DNA from: Fortiea sp. LEGE XX443
GTDB taxonomy: Bacteria; Cyanobacteriota; Cyanobacteriia; Cyanobacteriales; Nostocaceae
Direction of reading: 5' to 3'
DNA: 64,000 nt
Assembly: GCF_015206815.1 (NCBI RefSeq)
Contig: NZ_JADEXZ010000003.1
Location: forward strand, 62,001-126,000
This document shows positions 7,779 through 18,000 of the stretch, one piece after another. The notes under the pieces were generated by a model. It had not been told where the DNA came from. It did not search any database and was given only the letters and a program-made list of their open reading frames with translations. The translations under genes were made by a program, and so were the position numbers. Positions within the stretch are counted from its first letter, which is position 1. Each line of letters starts with the position of its first letter.

Positions 7779-8414
7779 TCAGGCTGCTTGTTTGTCCCAA
7801 GCTTTTGATGATTTGGAGATAGCAGCCAAAGCATAGCCCAAGGTGTGCTTGTGAATTTTGGGCATTTTGTGAAACGACATATCTTGACCCCAATCTTGGA
7901 CTGATTTGGTGCCAATATGTAATACTTGCGTGAGAGTTTTGACACAAGTTGCGCGAAAATTGGCGTGGGAAACAGTTTGCAGTATTTGCTGTTCAGTTAA
8001 CCCTTCAAGGAATATTCTTTCTAGAAAAGTTTGAGCATCTACTTCCGGTGCGTTGTATTCTCCTCTCAAGATGCTTTTTAGCTGGTTTGGTATGATTTCA
8101 GCCGCCTGAATGTAAGCAAGTGAAATTTTGCAGTAGTTGGGTATTCCGTCAAAATTGAGATCGCTTCCCCATTTACGAACTGTCGGTCTTTGCACACCTA
8201 AGACTGCACATAGTACAGTGATACATTTTTTGCGGTATTGTGAGTCGGTTTCTTCTTCCAGCAGTTCTCCTGCATTGAGTTCGGCGATACCAAAACAGTG
8301 GCGTAGGAACTGCCTAGGTTCTAAGGCTTCTTTGGGAAGATTTTTGAGGATTTCGCAGTATTTCATATTCAATTCATGCAGAAATTTTGATTGAAATAGG
8401 TGTTTTTCTGCCAT
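7779..8414 (-). CDS. protein with a duplicated helix-turn-helix-like motif
   Basis: The start used is ATG 8414 (MAEKHLF); a TTG at 8450 would add 12 residues. The protein contains two copies of one motif. One reads CITVLCAVLGVQRPTVRKWG and continues IPNYCKISLAYIQAA. The other reads CVKTLTQVLHIGTKSVQDWG and continues MPKIHKHTLGYALAA. The G-V-x-R-x-T-V-x-K-W pattern looks like a helix-turn-helix with its recognition helix, so a DNA-binding tandem is likely. It diverges from a ribbon-helix-helix gene, with a perfect 52-bp palindrome between them. Family unknown. Confidence 0.55.
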   Translation of the reverse strand: MAEKHLFQSKFLHELNMKYCEILKNLPKEALEPRQFLRHCFGIAELNAGELLEEETDSQYRKKCITVLCAVLGVQRPTVRKWGSDLNFDGIPNYCKISLAYIQAAEIIPNQLKSILRGEYNAPEVDAQTFLERIFLEGLTEQQILQTVSHANFRATCVKTLTQVLHIGTKSVQDWGQDMSFHKMPKIHKHTLGYALAAISKSSKAWDKQAA

Positions 8415-8483
8415 CTCAACTTTTTTGTGCTTTTGGTTGAAGAATACCAAATTAACTAATTATGTATGTGTTTTATTTACATT

Positions 8484-8535
8484 ACGTAACTATTTAGCAG
8501 TGTAAAAATATTTTTACACTGCTAAATAGTTACGT
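8484..8535. repeat. perfect 52-bp palindrome between divergent genes
   Basis: The two 26-base arms are exact reverse complements with no spacer; each arm starts ACGTAACTATTTAGCAG. It is AT-rich, so it can extrude as a cruciform, and there is no T-run outside it that would make a typical one-way terminator. It sits about 65 bases before the plus-strand gene at 8600 and about 70 bases before the ATG at 8414 of the minus-strand gene. Both neighbours look like DNA-binding proteins, so a shared operator is the simplest reading. A recombination or nicking site is also possible. Confidence 0.8.
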
Positions 8536-8599
8536 TTGTTAACGTTTTTGCATACAAAGGCTTCAAATATGCTTTGTGGTTCCGATAAACTGAAGTAAC

Positions 8600-9580
8600 A
8601 TGAGTAAACAACAGCCCGAACAAAACCCAAAGCTACCTCCGAAGCGCGGTCGTCCTGTAGACGCAGAGAAAGACCGCGTGACAGTCCATATTAATGTTGA
8701 TATGCGGAGTCAAATTGAGAAGTTAATACCTGACATGGGTAAAAGCTTGTCGATGGTAGTTAGGAACTTAGTAAATTTGGGTTTAGAGCTTGTTGGTTTA
8801 TCTCAAAAGGGACTTACTGCTCCTCGGTCAGGTAATTTGGAGGAGTGGCTTGCGAGTTATACGTCTTTGGGAACTGAGCTGCTTATAGCGTGTGAAACTT
8901 TAAATTTATCAGCTCCAAAATCAGGACAAATAGCTATTTGGCTTTTAGACAAAATGGCTTTTGGGTCATTTGACCCTCAAATCATTAATGAAGAAGATAC
9001 TGGTACAAAGCTTTTAGAAAGAATTCGTTTAGGAAAGAAATTACAAACATTTAGCCTTGAACAAGGCATAGAATTACCTGAAAATGAGGAATTTGCTACT
9101 TGGTTGGGGCAGCTATATACTAATGCTGTTATTGGGCAAGAGTTTGTAGCTGCTTGTCAGACGCTGGGTTTGCAGTTACCAGAGACAGGAAAACTACAGG
9201 AATGGTTACAAGATTTGGTGGAGCGATCGCGCAGCCTGTCTACAGTAGAATCGCAATTATCAAATGAGTTATTAGAAGAATGTGAGCGATTGGGGATAGA
9301 TCCGCCAAAACCTGGTGAGGTTGGAGCGTGGCTACAAAATACCCGCCCTGCGGTATTTGAGGAGCCACTGCACGAACATAGGTTACCTTTTACAGATGAT
9401 GGTTTGCCTTTAGGGGGGTCACAACCGTTTTTGGAGCATATACTGACACTAAATGCACCGCCAACTGAAGATGAGGAGTATGACATTGCTCACAGGTTTG
9501 GTGTAGACCCAGCGCATCTGAAGGAACTCATATCCCGTATGAGATTTGACAGGAACGGACAGACAAATAATTGTCATTAA
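8600..9580 (+). CDS. ribbon-helix-helix protein with five degenerate repeats
   Basis: Residues about 14-70 have a basic KRGRPVDAEKDRVTVHINV strand followed by DMRSQIEKL and SMVVRNLVNLGLEL, a ribbon-helix-helix-type DNA-binding domain. After it come five copies of a short motif of the form PxxGxxxEWL: APRSGNLEEWL, APKSGQIAIWL, LPENEEFATWL, LPETGKLQEWL and PPKPGEVGAWL, spaced about 35-55 residues apart, each preceded by a short helix. The repeats could be a protein-binding scaffold. It is the first gene of a plus-strand trio (8600-11288) and lies next to the 52-bp palindrome, which it may bind. Function otherwise unknown. Confidence 0.65.
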   Translation: MSKQQPEQNPKLPPKRGRPVDAEKDRVTVHINVDMRSQIEKLIPDMGKSLSMVVRNLVNLGLELVGLSQKGLTAPRSGNLEEWLASYTSLGTELLIACETLNLSAPKSGQIAIWLLDKMAFGSFDPQIINEEDTGTKLLERIRLGKKLQTFSLEQGIELPENEEFATWLGQLYTNAVIGQEFVAACQTLGLQLPETGKLQEWLQDLVERSRSLSTVESQLSNELLEECERLGIDPPKPGEVGAWLQNTRPAVFEEPLHEHRLPFTDDGLPLGGSQPFLEHILTLNAPPTEDEEYDIAHRFGVDPAHLKELISRMRFDRNGQTNNCH

Positions 9581-9600
9581 TTTGCTGAGGGGATAAATGC

Positions 9601-10422
9601 ATGGATGCCATTGAAGATTCCTCAACGTTGTGGACTTTATTATCTAGACCTGGATGGGAGATTAAGCCGAACCCAGTAAAGCATTTACTCAAAATTAAAG
9701 CTCCTGACTACCAGGAAGCATTAATACTTTATACTAACTATCGAAAATTTCTAGCGACGTGGGCTGCATCCCTCAACTGTACCTGTGCTTTGATTGGAAT
9801 TCAGGGGATGAGTGGGTCTGCATTCAAAATTCTTGCAGCAACGCCAGCATCGCAGCAGAAGTTATACGAAGACTTAATTTTTGTGAGCTTACAAAAGTCG
9901 GTTCGTTTTAAATGTAATGCACTTGTCGGAAGCGATGGCTACGCCCGCCGCAGGCATCGCTACTTTGAGGATAATATCTGCAAGTCTTCAGGCTTTTACA
10001 TTGCCGAAACTTTTTTGTACCCTGAACTCAGACCAATTGTTGATGAAGTATTTTCAAATCCAGACAAGAAACTTGCTCTAACACGAATGTCTGACAATTT
10101 TCAATTGATCGTGTCTGCATCAGCAGCACGGGCAATGAGTTCTGACTCACAAGATGTAGTGCGTCGTCGAACCACAGATTTTTGGCACGCTAGAGACTAC
10201 CAGATTTTTATACAGAAGTTTAAGCAAGATGGTAGCACAGGTTTTGAAATCACTTACCAAGCAACGACAAATCTGCCCAAGACTAATCCTTTAGCAGCGT
10301 GGGCACAGTTTACTACAAGTTATAGGTTTTTTGAGATTGATATGGGCGGGCGCAGGGAAGTTTACCGTTTGGGCGAAGGTAAAGACATTACACCAATCAA
10401 CCGTCCCAAGATTGTTTCATAA
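9601..10422 (+). CDS. hypothetical protein, 273 residues
   Basis: The start ATG follows GAGGGG at good distance. No family is recognised. The protein is mixed alpha/beta, with no signal peptide or membrane span. The segment VGSDGYARRRHRY is encoded by a 29-base cyanobacterial interspersed palindrome (9932-9960) that adds residues in frame, probably a surface loop. The gene is second in the plus-strand trio, 20 bases after the ribbon-helix-helix gene and 14 bases before the methyltransferase-fold gene. Confidence 0.6.
   Translation: MDAIEDSSTLWTLLSRPGWEIKPNPVKHLLKIKAPDYQEALILYTNYRKFLATWAASLNCTCALIGIQGMSGSAFKILAATPASQQKLYEDLIFVSLQKSVRFKCNALVGSDGYARRRHRYFEDNICKSSGFYIAETFLYPELRPIVDEVFSNPDKKLALTRMSDNFQLIVSASAARAMSSDSQDVVRRRTTDFWHARDYQIFIQKFKQDGSTGFEITYQATTNLPKTNPLAAWAQFTTSYRFFEIDMGGRREVYRLGEGKDITPINRPKIVS
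9932..9960. repeat. interspersed GC-rich palindromic repeat inside a coding region
   Basis: The 29 bases begin GCGATGGCTACGCCCGCC and end GGCATCGC. This palindromic unit is familiar as a multi-copy repeat in Nostoc-type genomes. Here it lies in frame inside the 273-residue gene and is much richer in GC than the flanking sequence. Only this copy was noticed in the window. Confidence 0.6.
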
Positions 10423-10436
10423 AATAGCGAGGTTTT

Positions 10437-11288
10437 ATGGCAGTAAGATTCCTAGAAAACAAGGGAAGTGGCAATATCCTAGAAATTAGTAAAGCTAGGC
10501 TTTTAGAACTTACTCCTAATGTTTATCCCCTTACTTGGGAAGCGATTCTTTCAGGTAAAGGTGATAGTGTAGCTATTTTGGGTGCAGGTTTTGCCGAACG
10601 TGAAGTTTTTTTTGGTTTTGAAGGAGTTGACCTAACGCACTACCAACTTCCGACAATCGACTGTTACGACATTGCTACTAATCCGCCAGAAAAGTTTTTA
10701 GCTTTACGCAGCCAATACCCAAATCTACAGTTAAATTATTTTTGCGATCGCAATCTAGCAGAACTAGAACTGACAAAACTTTACGCTCCTAATGGCCTAC
10801 GGCTAGTTTCAGTTCATGGAGTATTAGATTACTTACAACCAGATGCCGTTACGAAAACATTACTTGATATTGTGAAAGTACAGCCAGAGGCAATATCGAT
10901 ACGCCTATTTTTAATAGGCAACCCGTGGTCGCGGAATTTTGCAAGTATAGAGCAACTGGCAATGGAATTAAATTCAATTGAAATTATTATAAGTGGCTTA
11001 GTTAAGTCGATTGACTTTGATGTATTTTGTAGTACAGGTGTGATGCAATTAAATATTTCAGACAAGGATAAAATTGAACATAATTTATTACCAAGTTATG
11101 GCGCATCCCATGTCATGCCTGATAAATTAGTTGCTTATTTAATTAATCAAGGATATCAACTTATTGCAACTGATGTGTACTCACTTTCAAGTCAAGATTT
11201 ACAAGGGGATGAATCGGAAAATCACAATAGTAATAAAGATGTATCTTTAGATAATCCACATGGAATGTTATTATTTTTTAAACGATAA
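10437..11288 (+). CDS. class I SAM-methyltransferase-fold protein, substrate unknown
   Basis: The 283-residue protein has a motif I-like strand-loop VAILGAGFAEREVFF at about residue 46, an acidic DLTHY segment, and a post-loop LRLVSVHGVLDYL that resembles the motif IV to motif V region of SAM-dependent methyltransferases, followed by more Rossmann-like strands. No NPPY or NPPF typical of DNA amino-methyltransferases is present, so DNA methylation is not indicated. It ends the plus-strand trio. Assignment is by pattern only. Confidence 0.5.
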   Translation: MAVRFLENKGSGNILEISKARLLELTPNVYPLTWEAILSGKGDSVAILGAGFAEREVFFGFEGVDLTHYQLPTIDCYDIATNPPEKFLALRSQYPNLQLNYFCDRNLAELELTKLYAPNGLRLVSVHGVLDYLQPDAVTKTLLDIVKVQPEAISIRLFLIGNPWSRNFASIEQLAMELNSIEIIISGLVKSIDFDVFCSTGVMQLNISDKDKIEHNLLPSYGASHVMPDKLVAYLINQGYQLIATDVYSLSSQDLQGDESENHNSNKDVSLDNPHGMLLFFKR

Positions 11289-11789
11289 ATACTTCATTTG
11301 GATCGAGCTAATCAACGAAAATGAATCCGTCCACAATGAGAATTTATGAAATTTCGTGAGTTAAATTCTCAAAGCATAAGGCGCTCGCTACTCCAAGAAG
11401 CTATCTCAAAGTCGTACTACAAGATATCGCTTACTCTAAAAAACTAAGTGTTATTACTATAAAATTTTAATGTTGACCTGAGTTTGAGAACTAATCTACG
11501 TAAGACTTCTGAGAAAAATAGTCTGTAAATTGCTTATAGAATAAAAGCTTTAAAATTTCCTTGATAATTAGCCAAATAATATAGCCGTATATAAAAATAC
11601 TTCATAAGATGTAGCAGGTGCTAAGACTCGAATAGATTAAGAAACTATTTTATACCTGCTACTAAAAAAGCATAGTTGCAGATTAGCACTCTAGTCCAAC
11701 CAGTCATTAGACATAAGGGTTTAGGGGAGTGAGTTTCTCATGATTAGAGGAGGGATAATACCAGCCGAGTTACAAGGGGGCAGACACGA
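11289..11789 (+). promoter_or_regulatory. 500-base leader upstream of the DISARM operon
   Basis: No gene is seen in this AT-rich stretch. It contains a 9-base inverted repeat GTAGCAGGT (11611-11619) / ACCTGCTAC (11654-11662) with a 34-base loop, followed by A-rich sequence; it could terminate or attenuate transcription into drmD. A strong purine-rich AAGGGGG at 11774-11780 precedes the GTG start of drmD by 9 bases. The operon promoter is presumably here but I cannot point to one clear pair of boxes. Confidence 0.4.
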
Positions 11790-14700
11790 GTGACTGACAT
11801 TGTAACTGGACAGATTGTGCGCGTGCGATCGCGGCAGTATCTTGTAGAGGAAGTTGTGTCGAAACCGTCTCCAGAGCAAGACACTAAAGTTAGCCTTTCT
11901 TGTTTAGAAGATGATGCGTTAGGAGAATCGCTAGAAGTCCTATGGGAACGGGAAATAGATGCCAAAATCGTAGGGGCGACATCATGGGATTCCATAGCGA
12001 ATCGAGGTTTTGATAATCCGCGTCTGTTTTCTGCCTACCTGCACACATTACGGTGGAATTGCGTAACCTCCACAGATGCCAAGCTTTTTCAAGCGCCTTA
12101 CCGAGCCGGTATAGAAGTCAAAGCTTATCAATTAGAGCCGCTACGTAAAGCTTTGCTGATGCCTAGAGTTGGTTTGTTCATTGCTGACGATGTAGGGCTG
12201 GGCAAGACAATTGAAGCAGGGCTGATACTGCGTGAGATGTTGATGCGGCAGAAAGTTAGGCGAGTCGTTATCTCGTGTCCGCCATCAGTGGTAAGGCAGT
12301 GGCAAGAGGAAATGGAGAGTCGCTTTGGACTCACATTTATGATTCTTGACCGTGAGTTTATTGCTGCGCGTCGTCAAGAACGGGGTTACGGAATTAACCC
12401 TTGGATGACGCACACCCGGTTCATTATTTCCCACGCTTTGCTACGAGATGAAACCTATGCCGCACCGTTACGGGACTGGCTTGGAGATTTTGCGGCTGCT
12501 TCCATGCTCATCCTTGACGAAGCTCATAATGCTGCACCTGCGAGTGGTGCAAAATATGCTGTGGATTCACAGTTAACACGCACTGTTCGAGATTTAGCAC
12601 CGCGTTTTGAACACAAGCTGTTTTTGTCTGCCACTCCTCACAATGGACACTCCAACAGCTTCGCCGCCTTACTAGAAATTCTTGATCCCCAGCGTTTCTG
12701 CCGAGGAGTACCCGTTCGTAATCGCAAGTTGCTGGACACTGTAATGGTGCGGCGCTTAAAACAAGATTTACGGGAGATCGGAGAAGAGTTTCCCCAACGC
12801 TACGTTCTTCCTATAGTTATTGATAACCTGCCAGAAGACGCGCCCGAACTCAAATTATCCCGATTGCTGCAACAATATCGCAATCTACGTGAGGAAAAGC
12901 TCAAAGATGCAGCGAAGTCTACCCAGACTACGGCGATGCTGGTGATTACTTCACTACAAAAGCGTCTTTTGTCTTCCATTGAGGCATTTGCTCGGACTTT
13001 AAAGGTGCATCGGACGGGGATGGAAAAGCAAGCAGTTAACCGTTCTTCCATACATCAAGCCAGTCTCCCGTTGCTGTTTGAATCCCCTGGTGCTGATGAC
13101 GAACGGGCAGAATTTTCCGAAGAGGAAGTACAAGCAGAAGAAGATGCTCAAATGGCAGCAGCTAGTATGCAGGCTGCGGGACAAACAGCACGTGAATTAG
13201 CGATCTTAGATGAAATGGCAGATGTTGCGAATTCCTCTCGCTACCAGCCAGATCCGAGGATTCAACAACTGGTACAGTGGATTCGCCAAAATCTTTGTCC
13301 CGATTTGGGTCAACCGAATGCTGCTTGGTTAGAACGGCGAGTAATTATATTTACAGAATATACAGATACTAAACGTTATTTACAACAGCAATTACAAAGT
13401 GCGATCGCTGGCTCTAACCGCGAACACGAACGCATAGATGTATTTCACGGGGGCATTGGAGAAGAACGCCGCGAAGCTATTAAAAGTGCATTTAACGCTG
13501 ACCCAGCACGTCATCCCCTGCGTATCCTGATTGCTACAGATGCAGCGCGAGAAGGGGTGAACCTCCAAAACAACTGTGCTGACTTGTTCCACTTTGATGT
13601 GCCGTGGAACCCGTCGAGGATGGAACAGCGCAATGGACGGATTGACCGCAAATTACAGCGATCGCCTGTTGTCCATTGTTATTACTTTGTCTTACCGCAA
13701 CGCACAGAAGACAAAGTATTGGATGTACTGGTGCGGAAAACAGCCACGATTCAACAAGAACTTGGCTCTCTTGCACCAGTAGTTGAAAGAAATGTGTCGC
13801 GCTTACTGGCTAATGGGATTCGCCACCAAGAAGTAAATAATCTTGCCGATTCGATTAATAAAGCAGAACAACTCAATAACAAGGAAACAGTCAACACCCA
13901 GGTAATTAATGAGGAACTGGAGCAAGCCAGACTTCGCCAACAGGATTTGACTAAACAAGTTGAGAATTTACAAGAAATGTTGAAAGACTCGCGGGATTGG
14001 TTGGGACTAGATGACAATCACTTCCGTAATGCCATCTCTGCTTCTTTAGAAATCTTGGGAGTCCCAACACTTACCCCTGTAGATGTGAATGAGGTTGCTA
14101 ACAATCCTGTAACTGCGCGTTGGACAATTCCGGCTCTCGACCAGCGTACTGGTGCAGATCCAACATGGTCAACTACACTTGATACCCTGAGAACACCTCG
14201 GAAAATCGGACAAAAGCCTTGGGAATGGCGAAAAGAAGCACCGATTCGTCCTGTAGTTTTTCGAGATCCTGGTTCTTTAGATGGAGATGTAGTTCATCTG
14301 CATTTAGAACACAGAATTGTCCAGCGTTTACTGAGCAGGTTTTTAGCTCAGGGTTTCTTGCATGATGAATTAACTCGTGCTTGTGTTTGTCTGACTAATG
14401 ACCCAATACCAAAAGTGATTACACTGGGAAGACTAGCTCTATACGGGGAACGGGCTTCTCGCTTACACGATCAAGTGATTGCAGTAGCAGCAGAGTGGTC
14501 AGACCCAACCAGTCGGGGACGCAAGAAACTTCAGCCTTTAAGAGAAGGCGAGAAAGACAACGTACTGGAATTACTCGAAAATTCCCTAGCTTCCCCCCAC
14601 TTGTTGCAAGTTGCCGAAGGGGTGAAAGAGCGACTGAAAAAAAGTGCTGCCCAAGATGTAGCAGAATTAATTCCCCATCTTGAACGTCGCGCCACAGCTT

Positions 14701-15011
14701 TAGCAGAAAGTGCTGAGAAAAAGCTGGCTAATCGCGGTACTAAAGAAGCTGTTGAGATGAAGAACATTCTGGAAGAACAGCAGACGCGAATTCTCAAGTG
14801 TCAAGAAGAATCTAAAGTAGTGCAGTTGTCTCTTCCATTCATAGAAGAACAGCGCCAATTGGATGCAGACCGTCGCCATTGGGAAAAACGCCTTCAAGCG
14901 ATCGCAACCGAACTGATTTCCGAACCAGCCCGAATTGAAGCCGCCTACAAAGTCAAAGCAGTAAGAGTTGAGCCAGTCGGCGTAATTTATTTATGGCCGA
15001 TTTCCGGCTAG
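11790..15011 (+). CDS. drmD: DISARM class 1 SNF2-family helicase DrmD
   Basis: The 1073-residue protein begins at GTG 11790 behind AAGGGGG. Helicase motifs are in SNF2/HepA order: Walker A DDVGLGKTIEAG around 133-144, DEAH at 243-246, SATPHNGH at about 279, and then the second lobe with VIIFTEYTDTKRYL at about 518 and TDAAREGVNLQ with RMEQRNGRIDR at about 583-627. DrmD defines class 1 of the DISARM antiphage system. The long C-terminal part (about 650-1073) has coiled-coil-like segments. It is followed 14 bases later by the adenine methylase. The position and size fit known drmD genes. Confidence 0.9.
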   Translation: MTDIVTGQIVRVRSRQYLVEEVVSKPSPEQDTKVSLSCLEDDALGESLEVLWEREIDAKIVGATSWDSIANRGFDNPRLFSAYLHTLRWNCVTSTDAKLFQAPYRAGIEVKAYQLEPLRKALLMPRVGLFIADDVGLGKTIEAGLILREMLMRQKVRRVVISCPPSVVRQWQEEMESRFGLTFMILDREFIAARRQERGYGINPWMTHTRFIISHALLRDETYAAPLRDWLGDFAAASMLILDEAHNAAPASGAKYAVDSQLTRTVRDLAPRFEHKLFLSATPHNGHSNSFAALLEILDPQRFCRGVPVRNRKLLDTVMVRRLKQDLREIGEEFPQRYVLPIVIDNLPEDAPELKLSRLLQQYRNLREEKLKDAAKSTQTTAMLVITSLQKRLLSSIEAFARTLKVHRTGMEKQAVNRSSIHQASLPLLFESPGADDERAEFSEEEVQAEEDAQMAAASMQAAGQTARELAILDEMADVANSSRYQPDPRIQQLVQWIRQNLCPDLGQPNAAWLERRVIIFTEYTDTKRYLQQQLQSAIAGSNREHERIDVFHGGIGEERREAIKSAFNADPARHPLRILIATDAAREGVNLQNNCADLFHFDVPWNPSRMEQRNGRIDRKLQRSPVVHCYYFVLPQRTEDKVLDVLVRKTATIQQELGSLAPVVERNVSRLLANGIRHQEVNNLADSINKAEQLNNKETVNTQVINEELEQARLRQQDLTKQVENLQEMLKDSRDWLGLDDNHFRNAISASLEILGVPTLTPVDVNEVANNPVTARWTIPALDQRTGADPTWSTTLDTLRTPRKIGQKPWEWRKEAPIRPVVFRDPGSLDGDVVHLHLEHRIVQRLLSRFLAQGFLHDELTRACVCLTNDPIPKVITLGRLALYGERASRLHDQVIAVAAEWSDPTSRGRKKLQPLREGEKDNVLELLENSLASPHLLQVAEGVKERLKKSAAQDVAELIPHLERRATALAESAEKKLANRGTKEAVEMKNILEEQQTRILKCQEESKVVQLSLPFIEEQRQLDADRRHWEKRLQAIATELISEPARIEAAYKVKAVRVEPVGVIYLWPISG

Positions 15012-15025
15012 AGGAAGTATAAACA

Positions 15026-18000
15026 ATGGCAAACGATCCAGAAATTCGCTTACATAAAGAATGGTTAGGCTTTCTCCAGCCTGTGGGGTTGGTGGTGTCT
15101 CCCCCTGCATTGTCAGCAGCCCAAGCTGTGGTTAACCGCAATGTGGTGGAACTGCAACAAACACTCGCTACAGTTGCCAGACGTGAACCTCTGACTGGTG
15201 AGATAGGCAAGGAAACCTTTGGAATTGACGACTTTCCTGCTTTCACTATCAATGTTTTAGGTTGGCAACCAGAAGATTTAGTTGCCAGTCCAGAAGAATT
15301 AGCGATCGCACTCCCAGATTACAACGAAGTTTTGATACCCACGTATGCTGTACCCGACCCTAATGGCAACTGGATGATGCTGGTACAGGTGCTTCCTGAT
15401 GGTACTGAACTTGACAATGCTGGGGCGGAGGATAGTAAATCTACTGGTTGGCACGCCAGCTCCCAATCTAAGTTTGAGCGCCTTTTGAAAGAAACGAAAG
15501 TTTATACTGGGCTATTGTGCAACGGTACAGAATTGCGTTTGGTTTATGCACCACTTGGTGAGTCATCGGGACATCTCACCTTTCCTGTACAGGCAATGTG
15601 TGAGGTATCTGGGCGGCTGATTTTGGGTGCAATGGAGATGTTGCTCTCGGCTGACCGACTGTTTAATGTCCCTAGCGATCGCCGTTTGTCTGCAATCCTG
15701 GAAAAAAGCCGGAAATATCAAAACGATGTCTCTATTAAACTTGCAGAGCAGGTATTAGAGGCATTATGGGATTTACTGCGTGGCTTCCAAATAGCAGATG
15801 CAACTACTAAAAGCGGCTTAATAAGTGATATTGCCACGACTGCACCGCAGCATATTTACGGTGGACTGATTACCATCTTGCTGCGGTTGGTGTTCCTGCT
15901 TTACGCTGAAGACCGAGGACTGATGTCTCAAGATGCAGTTTATACACGCTACTACTCAGTTAGTGGACTTTACGAGCGCTTGAGAGAAGATGCAGGCAAC
16001 TACCCAGATACAATGGATCAACGGTATGGTGCTTGGGCATGGTTGCTGAGTCTGTTTCGTTTGGTTTACGATGGCGGCGGTCATGCTGATTTGTACTTAC
16101 CTGCTCGTCATGGGCAACTATTTGACCCAGATGAATATCCGTTTTTAGAAGGTCGTCTCCAATCTACAGAATATCAAACAGGGGAAAGTCTTGAACCCCC
16201 TCGCGTTTCAGATGGGGTCATTCACAGGGTATTGCAAGGGTTGCTGGTACTGGATGGAGAACGCCTGTCTTACCGTTCCTTGGCGGTTGAGCAAATTGGG
16301 TCTGTCTATGAGGCAGCCGCCGGCTATGAGGTAGAAAGAGCAAGTAGTCCTGCTATCGGTGTTTGGAGTAAACCCAAAGGTTCTAAATCTTCGGTGACAG
16401 TTGTTGTCAGCGTTGGGGACATTCTCAAAACTAAGGCGGGAGAACGGGCTAAATATTTAAAGGATGTTGCAGGTTGCGAAATTACTGGTAAATCTCTAAC
16501 TGAATTAAAGGATGCAAGGACACCAGAGGATGTAGTGGCGGCTTTAGGACGCAAGGTATCACCGAAAACGCCGAGTTTAATGTCTGTGGGTTCTCTGTAT
16601 TTGCAACCGGGGGAAGAACGGCGGCGTAGTGGTTCTCATTATACGCCTCGTGCTTTGACAGAGCCGATTGTTAAAGAAACTCTCAGACCGATTTTATCGG
16701 CTTTGGGAGAAAACCCCACACCAGAGCAGATTTTAGAGTTGAAAATTTGTGATTTGGCGATGGGTTCGGGGGCATTCTTGGTTGAAAGTTGTCGTCAGTT
16801 GGCAGAGAAATTAGTTGAAGCGTGGAATAAGCAAAACGTATTACCTGAAATTCCAATTGATGAAGAACCGTTACTTTATGCGCGGCGGTTAGTGGCGCAA
16901 CGGTGTTTGTATGGTGTGGATAAAAACCCGTTTGCGGTGAATTTAGCTAAATTATCTCTGTGGTTGGCGACTTTGGCAAAGGCTCATCCTTTTACATTTT
17001 TAGACCATGCGTTGAAGTGGGGAGATTCTTTAGTTGGGTTGACTCCTGAACAAATTAAAACGTTTACTTGGTCAGAAGACAAGACTTATAAAGACCCAAA
17101 CTTACCTTTGTTTAATCTAGCAATGGAGAAAGCGAAGTTTTATCGCAATGGAATTCACAATTTAGATGAAGATAATTATGCAGCCAAACGCGAATTTTAC
17201 AAAAATATAGAAACAGAGTTGCGGGATATTCGGCTGAAAGGAGATTTGGTTATTGCTTCATTTTTCGCCCAGGATAAGGACAAGGCGAGAAAGGATGAGC
17301 GTGATAATTCATGGTTAAAGTTTTACCAATGGCAGAAAAATCAAGAAGATGATTTAGATGTCAGGCGAATTTGTGCAGAGTTGCGGTATGGGGAGAAACC
17401 AGTTCCCACCTTTAATTGGGAGATTGAATTTCCAGAAGTATTTGATAGAGATAATCCGGGGTTTGATGCAATTGTTGGTAATCCGCCATTTGCCGGGAAG
17501 AATACAACAATAAATGCTCATGCTTCTGGTTATCAGGATTGGTTGAAAGTTGTTAATCCCGAATCTCATGGGAATGCTGATTTGGTAGCGCATTTTTTCA
17601 GACGAGCGTTTAGCCTTTTACGCCAGTCTGGATGTTTTGGATTGATTGCTACAAATACTATTGCCCAAGGTGACACTCGCAGCACTGGTTTGAGATATAT
17701 CTGTGAGCAGGGCGGTACGATTTACAATGCTCAAAAGCGGATGAAGTGGCCGGGTTTAGCGGCGGTTGTCGTGAGTGTTATTCATGTTTTTAAAGGGAAA
17801 TATGAAAATCCAAAGTTGTTAGACGGACGAGATGTTGACTTAATTTCTGCGTTTCTATTTCATACTGGTGGCAATGAAAATCCCAAGATGTTGTTGGCGA
17901 ATGCTGATAAAAGCTTTCAGGGTAGCATTCTATTAGGAATGGGTTTTACGTTTGATGATTCCAACCCAGATGTTACACCCATTGCAGAAATGCACAATTT

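Noticed and set aside
10437-11288. A DNA methyltransferase accompanying DISARM or dpdA
   Set aside because: There is no NPPY/NPPF or PCQ motif, so only a generic methyltransferase fold can be claimed.
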